Shown here piece by piece: positions 15,028-26,890 of a stretch of 64,000 nucleotides of DNA. Positions within the stretch are counted from its first letter, which is position 1. Each line of letters starts with the position of its first letter. The notes under the pieces were generated by a model. It saw only the letters and a program-made list of their open reading frames with translations, was not told where the DNA came from and searched no databases. The stretch covers positions 342,683 through 406,682 of the forward strand of contig VFFE01006978.1 of the NCBI GenBank assembly GCA_008921705.1, written 5' to 3'. Source of the stretch: Burhinus oedicnemus (lineage: Eukaryota; Chordata; Aves; Charadriiformes; Burhinidae). The translations under genes were made by a program, and so were the position numbers.

Positions 15028-15282
15028 AGGTTTACAAGGGTTAGCTATTTAAAGCTGAGACTCTTCAGCTCACGTGTAGCCCCGATAGCTTCTTTGGGAA
15101 TGTATAAGGTTGATTATAAAAGTCTACCCTTGCAGATCATATTGCCAGGAAAGGACATGTGGGCCACATTCAGAGCTGCTAATATAGCGCTTAAGGAGGA
15201 CATTGGTGCCACTGTGATGTCAAAGTTCAAGAGCTTCATGAGCTCTTTGGACCACCTACAACCCAAGGCTGCCAAATCCTAG
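15028..15282 (+). other. Unassigned open frame, possible exon or pseudogene
   Basis: The frame is open from 15028 to a TAG at 15280-15282, about 84 codons, with an internal ATG at 15100. The C-terminal part reads like ordinary protein, with mixed charged and hydrophobic residues (WATFRAANIALKEDIGATVM, then a Lys/Ser-rich end). A splice-acceptor-like tract, ctacccttgcag, lies inside the frame and ends just before the Ile-Ile-Leu-Pro-Gly-Lys stretch. I do not recognise the family. It could be a terminal exon, a decayed retrocopy or chance. There is no clear poly(A) tail and no paired exon nearby. Confidence 0.2.
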
Positions 15283-15799
15283 CGTTCTGTATATTCAAGG
15301 GAAGAAGGAGTTATGCAACCTAGACTAAAAGCCTGGAGCGGACAGCCAGAGTATGGCCCACCACTGCTCTTCTGAGATCCTTGCAGGGCAGGCTGGGATC
15401 ATACAGGGATTCAAGGTCCAGCAGCCCCACTCGTCCTGAATGTAGTGCCGTAGTAGTGGTGACACCTAAGACAAGTGCCTGTAGCAAAAAGTTTGCTTAG
15501 CTGAGATGTCACAATGCTCTTTCTATGTCAGTGTAAACCAGGACCTTGCAATCTGGTATATCAGCAAGCTCTGAAGAGCTCATCATGCTTTTGAGTGAGG
15601 ACACCATGGTAGCAACACAGGCACAGCAGTCTGCATGGCCCATGGTGCCTGGGAGCCCTAACCCTGCAAACCTCTGAGCCTTGCGGAGGGTGCACTGACA
15701 TCCAGGACAAGGCAGATGTTGTGGCGTATCTGAATTGCAGCCTCACCTCCAGGGATTACAAATCTATACACACACATTGAATATTGTGGCCAGTAATGG

Positions 15800-15940
15800 G
15801 AAGGGTGCTGGACTGGGGAATGAGGGTACCTGAATTCCCACCTCTCGCTCTTCTAGTGAATGTAAGAAGTTGCTTTGTGTGTTGTTTTTTTCCCTCACCA
15901 GCATGACGATACAGATCCATACCTCCCTTTGGGAAACTGA
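15800..15940 (+). repeat. MIR-like ancient SINE fragment
   Basis: The segment follows the order of the MIR core: a 'gtgctggactgggga' start, a degenerate 'cctgaattcccacctctcgctc' middle, a degraded 'gaagttgctttgtgtg' part, and then 'acctccctttgggaaactg' at the 3' side. The match was made by eye from knowledge of the MIR consensus. Divergence is high, as expected for a copy that predates the bird radiation. There are no flanking duplications. Confidence 0.55.
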
Positions 15941-16984
15941 TGTTTATGATGTCATCATTGTAGTTGCTGTTTTCATTTCCATGGGCACTGCTTGCCATAG
16001 CTCTTGGTTAATATAGCCATGGAAAGAACACATCCTGCATGGCCACTCTAATATCATGGTCACTGTACGACCTGCTTGAAAAGGGGTGCAGAGCTCACAC
16101 AATTTCCAGTGATGCAAAATGCAAACCTGTGAGCAGAGTTATGCCAGCTCCATTATGGCACCTTCAGACCAAGAACAATTTAGGATATAAGGTTTTGTAT
16201 CACATTTTTACATGGCTGAATACTTTTTTCTTTTTACTGTGCATTTACTGTACATAGAGGGGAGAGTTTTTGCCTGTGACATATTTTAGTTCTAACCCCT
16301 TTAATATTCCTGTTATAAAGAAGTGGCAAAAATGGCTCATTGTGAACAAATTGAATAGAAATATTCATAAGAAATAACACAAATGTTCTGTGACTAATGT
16401 AAGCATTTAAATCAGCTATCCAGATATCTAATCAGTCCTGCTAATAACAAGTTTGCATTTGTCTGAAAACTCAAACTATTGAAGTACAGTCAGTGTGATG
16501 GAGGTGTATGAAGTTTTGTTTAAATTCTTGGCTCCTACAGGGAAAAACTGACTCTTTGGATTTGCGTACATCTGTTTCTATCTGAAACTAAAATCCAAAG
16601 AAACAGGAGCTGGAACAGTTTTTGGTGTTGATTCAAGTGGCGCATGAAAAATCAGGTCAGTTCTCACTGGATCAGTACCAATTTCACTATTTCCAGTCAA
16701 GAAAGTTATGATGCTTGTTATTAAAATATTCTTGAATGGAGCTGCATAAAAAACTACAGTGTCAAGCCCGTTCTTTTGGACTTGTGTGCTACCCATGGAG
16801 AGATCACTCATAAATGCTGCTAACAAATTTGCCCTTTGCGACCTCATGCTGTGAAGTTACCACAATAATTAAAAGAGTTGCTATATCAAATAACAAAGCC
16901 CTTTTTTTGACAGCGGAATGTGTAATGTTTGTAGATTTTCCTCTCCGGTAAGCTGTCAACATTTTCAAAGGAAAACAGGAAGAT

Positions 16985-17105
16985 GTCTAGTGGGGAGATC
17001 ACAAAGTAGGGAGTCAGGAGGTCTAGGTTTATTCCTGGCCCTGTCACCATCACACTACGTGATGCACAGCTCCTCTGTGCTTTGTTTTCATCATCTGCTG
17101 CCCAA
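16985..17105 (+). repeat. MIR-like ancient SINE fragment
   Basis: This segment contains 'agggagtcaggaggtctagg', then 'cctggccctgtcacc', then 'tttgttttcatcatctgctg'. That is the familiar MIR core order of 'ggagtcaggagacctgggtt', 'ccggctctgccac' and 'ctcagtttcctcatctgt'. It is in the same orientation as the copy about 1 kb upstream. It is a fragment without ends or target duplications. Confidence 0.6.
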
Positions 17106-20100
17106 CAGCGCTGTTCCTTACGGACTTTGTCTGGGCTGTGCTCTGAGTGCTGGGGGCCATTGGGAAAGCAGGAGATGTTCACAGTCATGCAGAGCTCCCG
17201 AGCACCTCTAGCACTGTGAATTTTCAGAAAACATCAACTGCCTCTGAAAAAAAGGGCCCAGTTTTTTGCCTCTCTGAAAAGTTCAGCTGCTTTGCAGGGA
17301 ATATTAACCACTTTCCCATGAATGCACGTACTGGCCACGAAGGTGCCATTATAATAGTTGTCATTTAATCCAATGTTTGTCTTAAGCAATAAACTTTCAG
17401 CAACAATCCAATAATATTTCCATGAGATCTCTAATGGCTTCTTTTTTTTTTTTCTTTTCTTTTTTGAGGCTGAATTAACAGTTACGTAATATAAGGAGGT
17501 TTTTTCTTTTCTTTTGCTTCATAAATGATTTTTTGTTAGGCACAGTGGAAAAAGAACACCATATAACAATTCAAAATGAAGCCATCTGGCTTTGTGTCCA
17601 TCTAACAATGTTAACAAATATCCCACATCTAAAAGAAATATGAAGCACTATTTCTGTGGTGTGTTCATTTGAAGGAACATAGCACATACATACATATTTT
17701 AAGTGAAGCGCATATTTCTTCATTTTTTCCACGGCATTTCGTTGCTTTTTTGCCTGTGTTTCAACAATCTTTCCCTCCATTGTGGTGAGCCTTAAAAAAT
17801 TAAAAAGATGAACAAATTCTCCCAGCCATGACCTTACTGTAGGCTCCTATCTTGCAGTCAGCAGAAGGCAGGTTACTCAGCCGTGACTGCAGGTAAACTA
17901 CTTCACATGAAGGGAAAATGGGAGGGAACTGCCGTTATCACCAGGATGCAGCTATGCTGTAAGTTCATGCCCTTAATTTACTTCAAAGTAACTTGTTGGC
18001 TTGACCCATACCCTGATGGGTTTACGCTTGCAGCATGCAAGTACATTGGATGATGCAAGACAAGTATGTTCCCATATGAAAAATGTCTCTCTGTTGGCAT
18101 TTTGATATTGCTTGTGGGAAGAAAAAGAGAAGAGCAGAAGGGATTTCAAGCTTAAGTTCATGCTACTAGGAAAGTCTTACAATTAGTCTACACCCAGTGT
18201 TCCTTAATGTGTGGTCTCCAAGACATCAGAAGGGAGACTGTGAAACAATTGCGAAAAAATTAAAAAAACACCCGCACGCACACATATTCCCACAGATGCA
18301 AACAAGCAAGCAGGCAGAAGGGGAGAAAATAAAATTAATCAATGTGTTTTTGAAGCCTAGCCTTGGTATTTGGTTGTAGTGAAAACTATTTCAGCAACAC
18401 TGTGCAAGGTGATCCTTGGACTTCTTTTGTTCCCCCCAACCCATCAGGTGGTACTTCAGTAAGGAGGACCGATAAACACTGGCAAACACCTTTAGTGAAG
18501 ACACAACTTTCATCAATAAATGGAGTTTTGTGTTCACACCGTAGAAGGACTTCACAGAACAACATCACAAATACACACAGAGTTTGTGGGGATAAATCTG
18601 TCAGTGTGGGAGTGCTTATTTTTATAGTCCTTTCTGATAAGACATAAGCCAACAGACCTTCACAGAATGACTCTGGCCTTCCACCACGAGGAGGTAGGCC
18701 ACCTTTGATGAAACAGGTCTGCTAGGAAATGAAGATGGGCATTGCTGTAGCTGCAACTGTACTTTGGAGGGAATTGCATCCCTCTTGGATTCTCCTCCAG
18801 GAGATACCTCCTGGTATACAATGCAGCAAACTGCCCCTCATGTGAACGTAGAGGAAGACGGGCAATGTCCAAAGGCTTGTGCTGCTGCAGCTCCCTCCAT
18901 CCCTCCTCTCCCACCTCTGAAGGAAACTGCAGGTGCCAGAGAGCAGGAAATACAAAAGACCTTCTTCAGGGCAGCTGTCTCGCTCTCTGCACCTCTTCAG
19001 GCCCAGGACTGACACAGCTGAGCAGGCAGAAGTCCATAGGACAGCCAAGCTTTAAGTCAAATAAATAAATAAATGAAATGTTTATATATCCAACTCCTAA
19101 TTTATATATAGCACCCACTTACGGAAACACTTCTGAAAATTATCATTTGAGCCACTCAAAGGATGAGAATGGTTTGGCACTAGCAATTGCAGTTTGTTGT
19201 CCCTGTTTATAAAAAAAGAAGAAAGAGTCCAAGGAGCCTCTTGCCTTCAAAGGTGGTGGACAGGGGCAGCCACTGGCAGTGGTGGGACTCCCACAGATGT
19301 GAGTGGGCTGTGTACCAGGCTACAGGCTCTTGTTGTGGGGATCCCGATGTTTGCACGCACACATACACGTGCCTAGCTGATGCAACTCTGCTGTTACTAT
19401 GAACAGCTTTGCTTCTTCTTTTTCATGACCATCTGTGATTTTGACTCATTTATTCCAAAACTGTGCAGCTAACTCTGCCCAGCTATCTAAAATTGAAGAT
19501 CTTAGCTGGGCTTAGCTGGCTTTTCCCTTTTTTTTTTTTTTTTGCCTTACTGTGGTTTCATTAAGTTCTGTCCTCCCTTCTGCTCCTGCGACTGACAGGA
19601 GCTCCTGCAGCTGTCCTAAGACAGGGGAGAAGAGCCCAGAAATCCTGTATGGTGTTATCTCCATGTAAACTGAGAGAGCATTGAAATCTTCTGTGTCTCT
19701 CTGCCTGAGACTTTCTCTTTTCCTCAACTGTGGTGACACAAGTGTTTTCTTTGCCATTAGCTCACCATGTGGGAATCGGTGGCTTAACATGCATAACAGT
19801 GCAGCAAAAGTTTAGAATATGCTACAAAGCTTAATGACAAAAATATGTGTAGAATCAAATAAATCAAAATCTTACTTTTGGACTGGGTTTTGTGGGCGGA
19901 AGGTTGTTCTTGCGTTTCATTTTAAAGCCTTCATTCATTCCTGCAATAGAAAGCTATCTGTTTTGTTTCTAATTTGGTCAACTTCACACAGTTCTTCACA
20001 TGCAACAGTCCATAAAAGGCAAAAACTACACTAACCATTAGACAATAGATTTAAGATACCTAGTTATTATCTTTTCCCTTTATCTGAGATCTTTTTTAAA

Positions 20101-21333
20101 AGTATGTGATGTTTACAGTTTGACAGAAAGTAACGTCTTTTACTCATCTTAGAGGGCTTAGCACCAGGGGGCCCCATCAAATGGGTGTCTCTTAATCACA
20201 CAGCCAAGCAGTTAAGCTGAAAAAGATGATTCTTTTTAACATAAACGCACAAAAATGTGTCTTGTCGAGGCCTCCCAATATGATGTAATACAAAAAATAT
20301 ATATAAACATAGGAATTATTCAGTGAAGTTTTGCAATCTTGACAAACTATCCATCATAAGATGGATTTTTTTACTGAGAGGCAGAGTTAATCTTAGCATG
20401 AGAACAGAGGCATTTTCAAAGTAAAATAAGTGAAAAGGGGGCTGTATTTGTTCCCAAGTAGCTCAAATTTGTATAGACCTTGAAAAAGTTGGAAACAAAG
20501 AAAGCCTGTTGAATTTTGCATCAACGTGAAGAACTGCAGTAGAAACATTAGGACTGGTACGAATGGAACAGGAGTGGGAAGGTCAGGGTGGGCAGCTACC
20601 TGAAGAAGCAGCAGGGGAAAGTTTACGAGTGCAACAGCTGCTGACGGTGCCTGGATTAGCAGCCCATGAAGACCCCAGCTGATCTGTATGCGGCTTCCCA
20701 GGACACCCAGACTGGGAGACACAGAGGTGGGACAGTCTGGAGTAACTAATGACTCTCACCTCCTACATGGTAGGAAAGAGGCACATACAAAACCAGATCA
20801 TTGTCACCATCCTAAGAAGAAACCAGAAGATGTGAGGAGGACTTCACAGGTGGCATCCCATGTCCTGCCTGCCAGGGCGTCCTGACCAGACCACCTGGAT
20901 ACTCACATCTGGATGTCTGAATGCATTGATTTGGGTACATACCTCTGCCGGTGCTGGTCAACATCAGCACAGGGGCAAAAGAGTGTGAGTATGAATGAAA
21001 TTTGTTCAGTTTTTCAAATAAAATCACCTTCTTCTCTACATAGCTTTGTCCTTATGTTTGCTAGATTGTCACTAGTGTTGCAATATTATTTCCTACACAT
21101 GTGTGGGTAATTCTGGCTTTCAAACAACTGTACGTGTTGTTATGAATCAGCAATCACTCTGCCGCCTGCTTGCAATGAGCACGGGCCAGTTCCAGCAGAA
21201 TTTGCCTCTAATATGGATACAAAGAAGAGTTACACATCCAAACCCATCATATGTTTGCTTAACTGTATTGGATTTGCACAGCTTTCCTTTCTGCCAATAA
21301 AATACAGAGAAAGGTAATCCTCTCAACATGCAG
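17106..21333. other. Intergenic, no gene seen
   Basis: This is AT-rich non-coding DNA. It includes a pyrimidine-rich tract at about 17440-17520, a short (AAAT)n run near 19058-19078 and a T-run of about 16 at 19528-19543. No open frame here has recognisable homology. Confidence 0.55.
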
Positions 21334-21399
21334 TGAAATCCTGGCTCCACTGAAACCGGTGGCAGATATCCCATTGACTTCAGAAGGGCCAAGATTTCA
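21334..21399. repeat. Old amniote repeat with inverted arms
   Basis: The arms tgaaatcctggct (from 21334) and the imperfect complement gggccaagatttca (21386-21399) face each other. Between them is 'cccattgacttcag', a motif seen again and again in ancient L3/CR1-type remnants of amniote genomes. Related fragments appear near 21630, 24090, 29460, 36690 and 41815. Family assignment is from memory and uncertain. Confidence 0.4.
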
Positions 21400-24300
21400 G
21401 TGACGGCTTGTGATCTTCCAAGCTGTTGAATGTGGAAGTTTAGAGCAAAGGATGTCTGTAAAGATGCCGCCTTACCAGGCTTTCTAGAGCTAGCACCATC
21501 AAAAAGAGCAAAAGTAGTACAACTGCTCTAAAAAGAGCATCTTCAAAGAGCAGTTGAAGTTCAAGCAGGTATCTAATAGCTTTTAAAGAACTAAACAATA
21601 CTCACTTAAGTAAATAGGAGCTTTTCTGTTGACTTTAATGGCAGCTCAGTTCACCTCTCGGGAAACAAGCAACAATATCTACATCCATGTCTGCTTATGT
21701 CCTTGAAATGTGTTCATTTCCTTCATACACATAGGTTTTAATAAAATGGCATCCTATCTTAGAATAGTACCTAAAATACTGGGTGACTTTTTCACCAAAA
21801 TATTTTCCAATGCCATAGTGCTTTTTTCATCAAAATGGAAACATTTTAAAATATGTTGATGCAAACTCCACCCCCAAAGGCTTTCAGCACAAACGTTGAC
21901 CATTTCAAGAAAATACAAGTCATCATACATTATGAAACTCCATTTTGGCATTCTGAAATTATGTTCCTATTTGTCTTGCATTCATTTTAAAATCATTTCT
22001 ATAACATATGGCATGTTATACACTACTGCAGATGGCACATAACAACATAGCATAATGTAATACCGACTAACATCATAGCTGAACTATTTTATTCCGTTAC
22101 AGGGTGGCACTATCTTTTAAAATCACTACTGTGTGCTGCTATCTAAGACTGAATGAAATGTCTTTCCTTGGTCACAGTGTCTCCTGTTTTTTGCAAAGAA
22201 CTGTTATGTCACTCCTGTCCAAGTATTTCCTGTTTGTATTGGAACTGAACAGTCTGATAAACTGTTTCAACCCAACAGAAACCGGGGACAATTACATCGA
22301 GAAGATAAAATGTTTTAATGAGTAGTAAACAGAAGCTGAACTTAATGATTTTTTTTAATAAGAGAATATAGTCCCACTGAAGTTATAAACTGATTTCAAA
22401 ATACTAAAAACATTATAAAGTAAGACCAATAAAAAATGTAAAAGCACAAAATAAGAAATACAACAAACATTTTAAAAATTGAAACCAAAATGTCAAACTC
22501 CAAAACAAAATTTACAATTTTCTAAATAAAGAGTCTTTTCTAAATTTCTGTACCATAGAGCATAGGGAAAATAGGTTTCAAATGTCATTTCTCTTTTGAT
22601 TAAGAATAAAAAATTTTCACTGGCAAAATTTCTTGAACACATAAATTCCATGTTTTGATCAGGACTGGTATTTACACAAACAAGTTAGAAGAAAACTTCT
22701 CTTGCCAAAATGCACCACATGGCTATTAAACAGCATGAGTCTGAGCAAGCATTTAATCAAAACTGTTTAAATTCAGAATGGTATAAATAAACCATGAAGG
22801 AATTCAGTCATTGCTCCAATATCAATTCGTATATCATCACCATGTACAGTGTAAGATTATATATAGATTTCTTAATAGCCAAAAATGCTGCCCATCAGCA
22901 TAATCGGGAAGCACAAGTCAAAGTAAAGCCGTGTAATTATATACAAACCATTTCAGTTCACTCTTGCCAAGAAAAACATTAACAAAAGTATTGGCTGCAT
23001 GACCAATTAATTCCTGCAGAAGACTTAGCGCATCAGACCGTGAACAAGACTCTTCACCTGCGATCCCCGAGCTCCCCAGCCCGGTGCTGGCTGCACATCT
23101 GTCCAGACTTGGGTGTAAATGAGATCAGACATTGGTTGTTGACAGTTCAGAGGACAGTTAAAGATGTTCAGTTACCAGAAAACCCACAATCACAGATTAT
23201 CAGCAACAGCAGGAGGACAGAGTAGCTCTGAAGTCATTCAGCTGATTTGCCAGAGTCTACAACCAAGGGAATATGCCTGAATATATCAGTCGAAAGGGTG
23301 TTTTGCATGACCAGCATAAAGTTGACAGAAAGCTAGCAGGAACAGAGACTTTAATGTATAATCTAAAATGCCACAAAATGATCCATTCAATAGTGTTGAC
23401 CTGGACACATACAGGTTATGAACTTTCAGCTTTCCTGTTTATTCTTTGCAGTTATTGGTTGCAGTCTTGTTTTCACCAGACTCTTCAGATTCAGAGTCAC
23501 CTTTTGGTAAGAGCAACCCATTACGAGAACTGTCACGTCCTTGAAAAAAGCTTCTAGTGCTATAAAATGCTGCAGCCTACTTGGTTAGCAGAGTAGATCA
23601 TATCCAAATGCTGTATTCTTCACATTTTAACCCCACTGTGTAAGAAATCCATTTCAAGATTTCTTGTCTGGTGATCAGATGCCCACATAGCTACATCAGT
23701 GGACGAATTAATCTCCTGCATTTATTACCTCCTACAGCCTTTGTGTTTCTGGGGCAACTACCAAAGTCTGCAAAGAAGCTCCAAAGTGCAGAAAACGGAG
23801 GGCTCACGGCAGCAGTCTGCTTCTAGCTCAATGGAAGAAGCTGGATCATGGCCATGCCATGTTACACAGGACTACATATCGTACCTGGTAGCAGTGCAGA
23901 GAGGATTTTCATATTTCATGGATTTAAGGTTGAATTGGGACTGGAATCCATTCTGAGAAGACATGAAAAGGGTTACAGACTCTGTATTTTTCCAAATAAC
24001 TTATGCAAAACTCATGTTTGTGAGTTAGCTCCAACAGCTCCTCACAAGCAACCAGTATGCACAGCAAATGCATTGCAATCAGTGGAACCTGGGCTGTCAC
24101 TGACTTCAGTAGGACCAAGATGATATTAGCGCTCTGCCATCTTTCTAAACGCATAACTCTCCTCACCCAAATGAATACCTCAAACACTATAACACGATCA
24201 TTTATTTTGAATAAACGGAAAAGTGGGGCTTTACTGTAATTATTTCTGTTTTTTTAAAGGTGGGAGCTACAATATTAAGGAAGTGGGTGCACGGCAAGCC

Positions 24301-24637
24301 CAGATAAGCACCCAACTGTACATCTAAAAAGACTGGCATTAGGGTCCCATTGATACTTGGGACATTTGGCAAGTACAATTCTGCAAATGCTTATACACGT
24401 TTAGAGCCTGGCCGTCCATCAATTCATCCCAGTTGTCACTTCTTCTGGAAGATGTTGAACACTTTTTCTGAAATTGGAGGTTGCACTTCCATGTCCCTCT
24501 CCTTCATCGCAAGGCTGCGAAAAGGTGTGAGGGATCACGAAGAGTTACCAGAAAGCATTGTTAGTCAGAAGGAACTCACTCGCTCCCCGCAGGAGGGGGA
24601 AATGAGAGGTGGCTGCAGTTACAGCCAAGGCTCCGTT
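21400..24637. other. Intergenic, no gene seen
   Basis: This is AT-rich sequence with no supported exon. The part at 22320-22760 is especially A/T-dense and has stop codons in every frame. Short fragments of the 'ttgactttaatggcagctcag' and 'actgacttcagtaggacc' type (near 21630 and 24100) look like decayed ancient repeats. Confidence 0.5.
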
Positions 24638-24720
24638 AGCTGACTGTATTTGCTGGCAGCAGCTCAGTTCCTCTCAGGCAAGGTAATGTTTGCTCCTGTA
24701 GCCAGCAAATACAGCCAGTT
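24638..24720. repeat. Imperfect inverted repeat (20-bp arms, 43-nt loop)
   Basis: The left arm at 24638-24657 and right arm at 24701-24720 pair over 20 positions. They have one mismatch and one G-U pair, and the pairing includes 14 perfect consecutive base pairs (ctgtatttgctggc with gccagcaaatacag). The spacer is 43 nt. A transcript of either strand would form a strong stem. It has no obvious transposon ends. It may be a decayed palindromic element or a structured RNA; sequence alone does not decide. Confidence 0.7.
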
Positions 24721-25499
24721 CTCACCCTCATCCCGGGAGGCACCGAGCTGCTGCTGATTCAGGGTTACACAAAGACGAATGGGTCCAACGGGAAGGGGCA
24801 GGAGACAGCTCACACTCATAAAATGAGAAACACAGAGTTAAAAGTATTACAGAAACGATAAAATCCATCTGCACTTTGGAAGGTCCTTCTATCAGCAGAG
24901 CCTGGGAAGCCTCCTTTCCCCCCAGTAATTCCTCTTCTATATCATCCAAACCTCAAATTCCTCTTTGGAAATGAATGTGGATGGGGCTATATTTCCCTGT
25001 GGTTATTGCTGAATGACTCAAAACTTTTCCCTCCCTGTTCCTGTGGGACCAAGGGGCTGCATCAACCACCAGCAAAATTTTGCATTGTGTGTTTTAGTTC
25101 CGTCAAAAAAGTAGCATCTGGGCCAACAGGACATGAAAATGGCTTACAAGTTTCAGCTTGCTTTAATTGCAAACACAAATACTATCAATACATAAAATAC
25201 AATACAGTAACATAAAGTTAAGCTCTTTGGCTGGGTTGAGGGAGGCTCGCAGGGGTAAATAGAAAGTGTACAGCTCCATAGCAGATTCATTCAGATGTCC
25301 TGCCTTTCCTGCAATATATTCTATTGCTTCTATGAGCTGGGCCAAAGCAAACTGCCTCGAAGCATCCTTGCTGTATTCCCACAAACACCCTATACCTAAT
25401 ATACATTAATGTGGGCATATCTCCAGCAGTTTCTTCTTAGGACTTGTCTGGTAAGGTCAAGGGAGAGAGGATCACTGTCAGGAGCGCCTCATAGTCTCC

Positions 25500-26890
25500 A
25501 GGCTGGACCCACTGCTGAATGTAGCAGTGCCAGCAGATGCAAGGCAGAGCAATGTCTTCTTTGCCTTGGTCTTCACCAACAAGGTCTCTCAGGCCTTTGT
25601 GCCTAGCAGCAATGGTCAGGGAGAAGGGAAACTCAAAGAAGGGGCAAAGAATTGAGTCAGCGGTTTCTTGGGAAACCTTGATGTATACAAGTCCATGGAA
25701 CTAGATAGGGTTTGTCCAAGGGTCCCAAAAGAGCCAGTTTATGTCATTGCAATATGTCATTGCAAGTCATCTCTACCGTCTCTGAAAGGTCATGGAGACT
25801 GGGGGAGGTCGCCAGTGCCTGGAGAAAGACAACTGTTGCACCCATATTCAAAAAGGGCAAGAAGGACAATCTGGGAAACTACAGGCCAGTAAGCCTCATT
25901 TTGCTCTCTGGGAAAATCCTTGAGCAAGTCTCATTGGCTTCTGGGCAGACGAAGGAGAAGGTGGTGACTGGGAACCAAGGGTAAATCATGCCTGACCAAC
26001 CTCAGTGCCTTGTGATGAAATGGCTGGACCTGAGGATGAAGGGGCAGCAGTCAATGTCACTTACCTCAATTTTAGGAATGCTTTTGATGCAGTCTCCCAC
26101 AGCATATTTGTATCCAAGATGGGGTGTTACAGTCGAGATGGGTGGACTGTTAGATGGATGAAAAACTGGCTGGATCATCAGGTTCAAAGGGTAGTGGTTA
26201 ATGGTTCCCCTGCCCTAGCTGGAGACTAGTTACAAGTGAGGTCCATCTTTTATTACTGACCTGAAGGAGGTGATGGGGTATGCTTTCACTAAGTCTGCAG
26301 ATGAAACCAAACTGGGGAATGTAGTCACTGTGCTTGGGAGCAGTGCTGGGACCTAGGCAGGCCAGAGGAATGGGCCAACAGAAATGTTTTGAAATGCAAG
26401 AACAAGTATAATTTTCTGCTCCTGGAATGGACTAACCTACTGCAATAGGACAGGCAAGGTACTGGGTGCCTTGGGAGCAGCTCTGCAGGAAGGGCCATAG
26501 GGGCTGTGAAGGACAGCGAGATGAACAGGAGCCAGCAGTGCACCCTGGCAGCTTGGCAGCACCCTAGCAGCTTCCTACAGGGAGGTTAGGGAGAACGTGG
26601 AGCTGGGCTTTTCACAATGGTCCATGGTGGGAGGACAAGAGACAACAGGCATGAGTTGAAACAAGAGAGGTTCAGACAGGATGTAAGGAGAAATTTTTTC
26701 AGCCTGAGTACATCCAGGCAGGGGCACAGGTTGCCCAGGGAGGCTGTGTAGTCTCCACCCTTGGAGGTATTCAAGACCTGACTGGACAAAGCACTGAGCA
26801 ATCTAGTATGATCTCACAGCTGACCCTACTTGGAACAGGAGGCTAGACCAGAGACCTCCTGAGGTTCCCTCCAACATAAATGACTGTGTT
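25500..26890 (+). mobile_element. CR1 LINE, 5'-truncated, inactive
   Basis: This is a chicken-repeat-1 family non-LTR retrotransposon in + orientation. It starts inside ORF2 near the linker that reads like 'VFTSKVSQ..'. The reverse-transcriptase fingers follow at about 25836-25930 (PIFKKGKKDNLGNYRPVSL). Palm motif A at about 26059-26100 reads YLNFRNAFDAVSH, where active CR1 has an Asp after YL. A decayed FADD box reads SADE at 26294-26305. The typical 3' region follows (…cttggaggtattcaagacct… to gaggttccctccaac). It ends near 26890 with a worn tail in place of the usual octamer repeats. Several stops, frameshifts and deletions break the frame, and both catalytic positions are altered, so it cannot be active. 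Confidence 0.92.
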
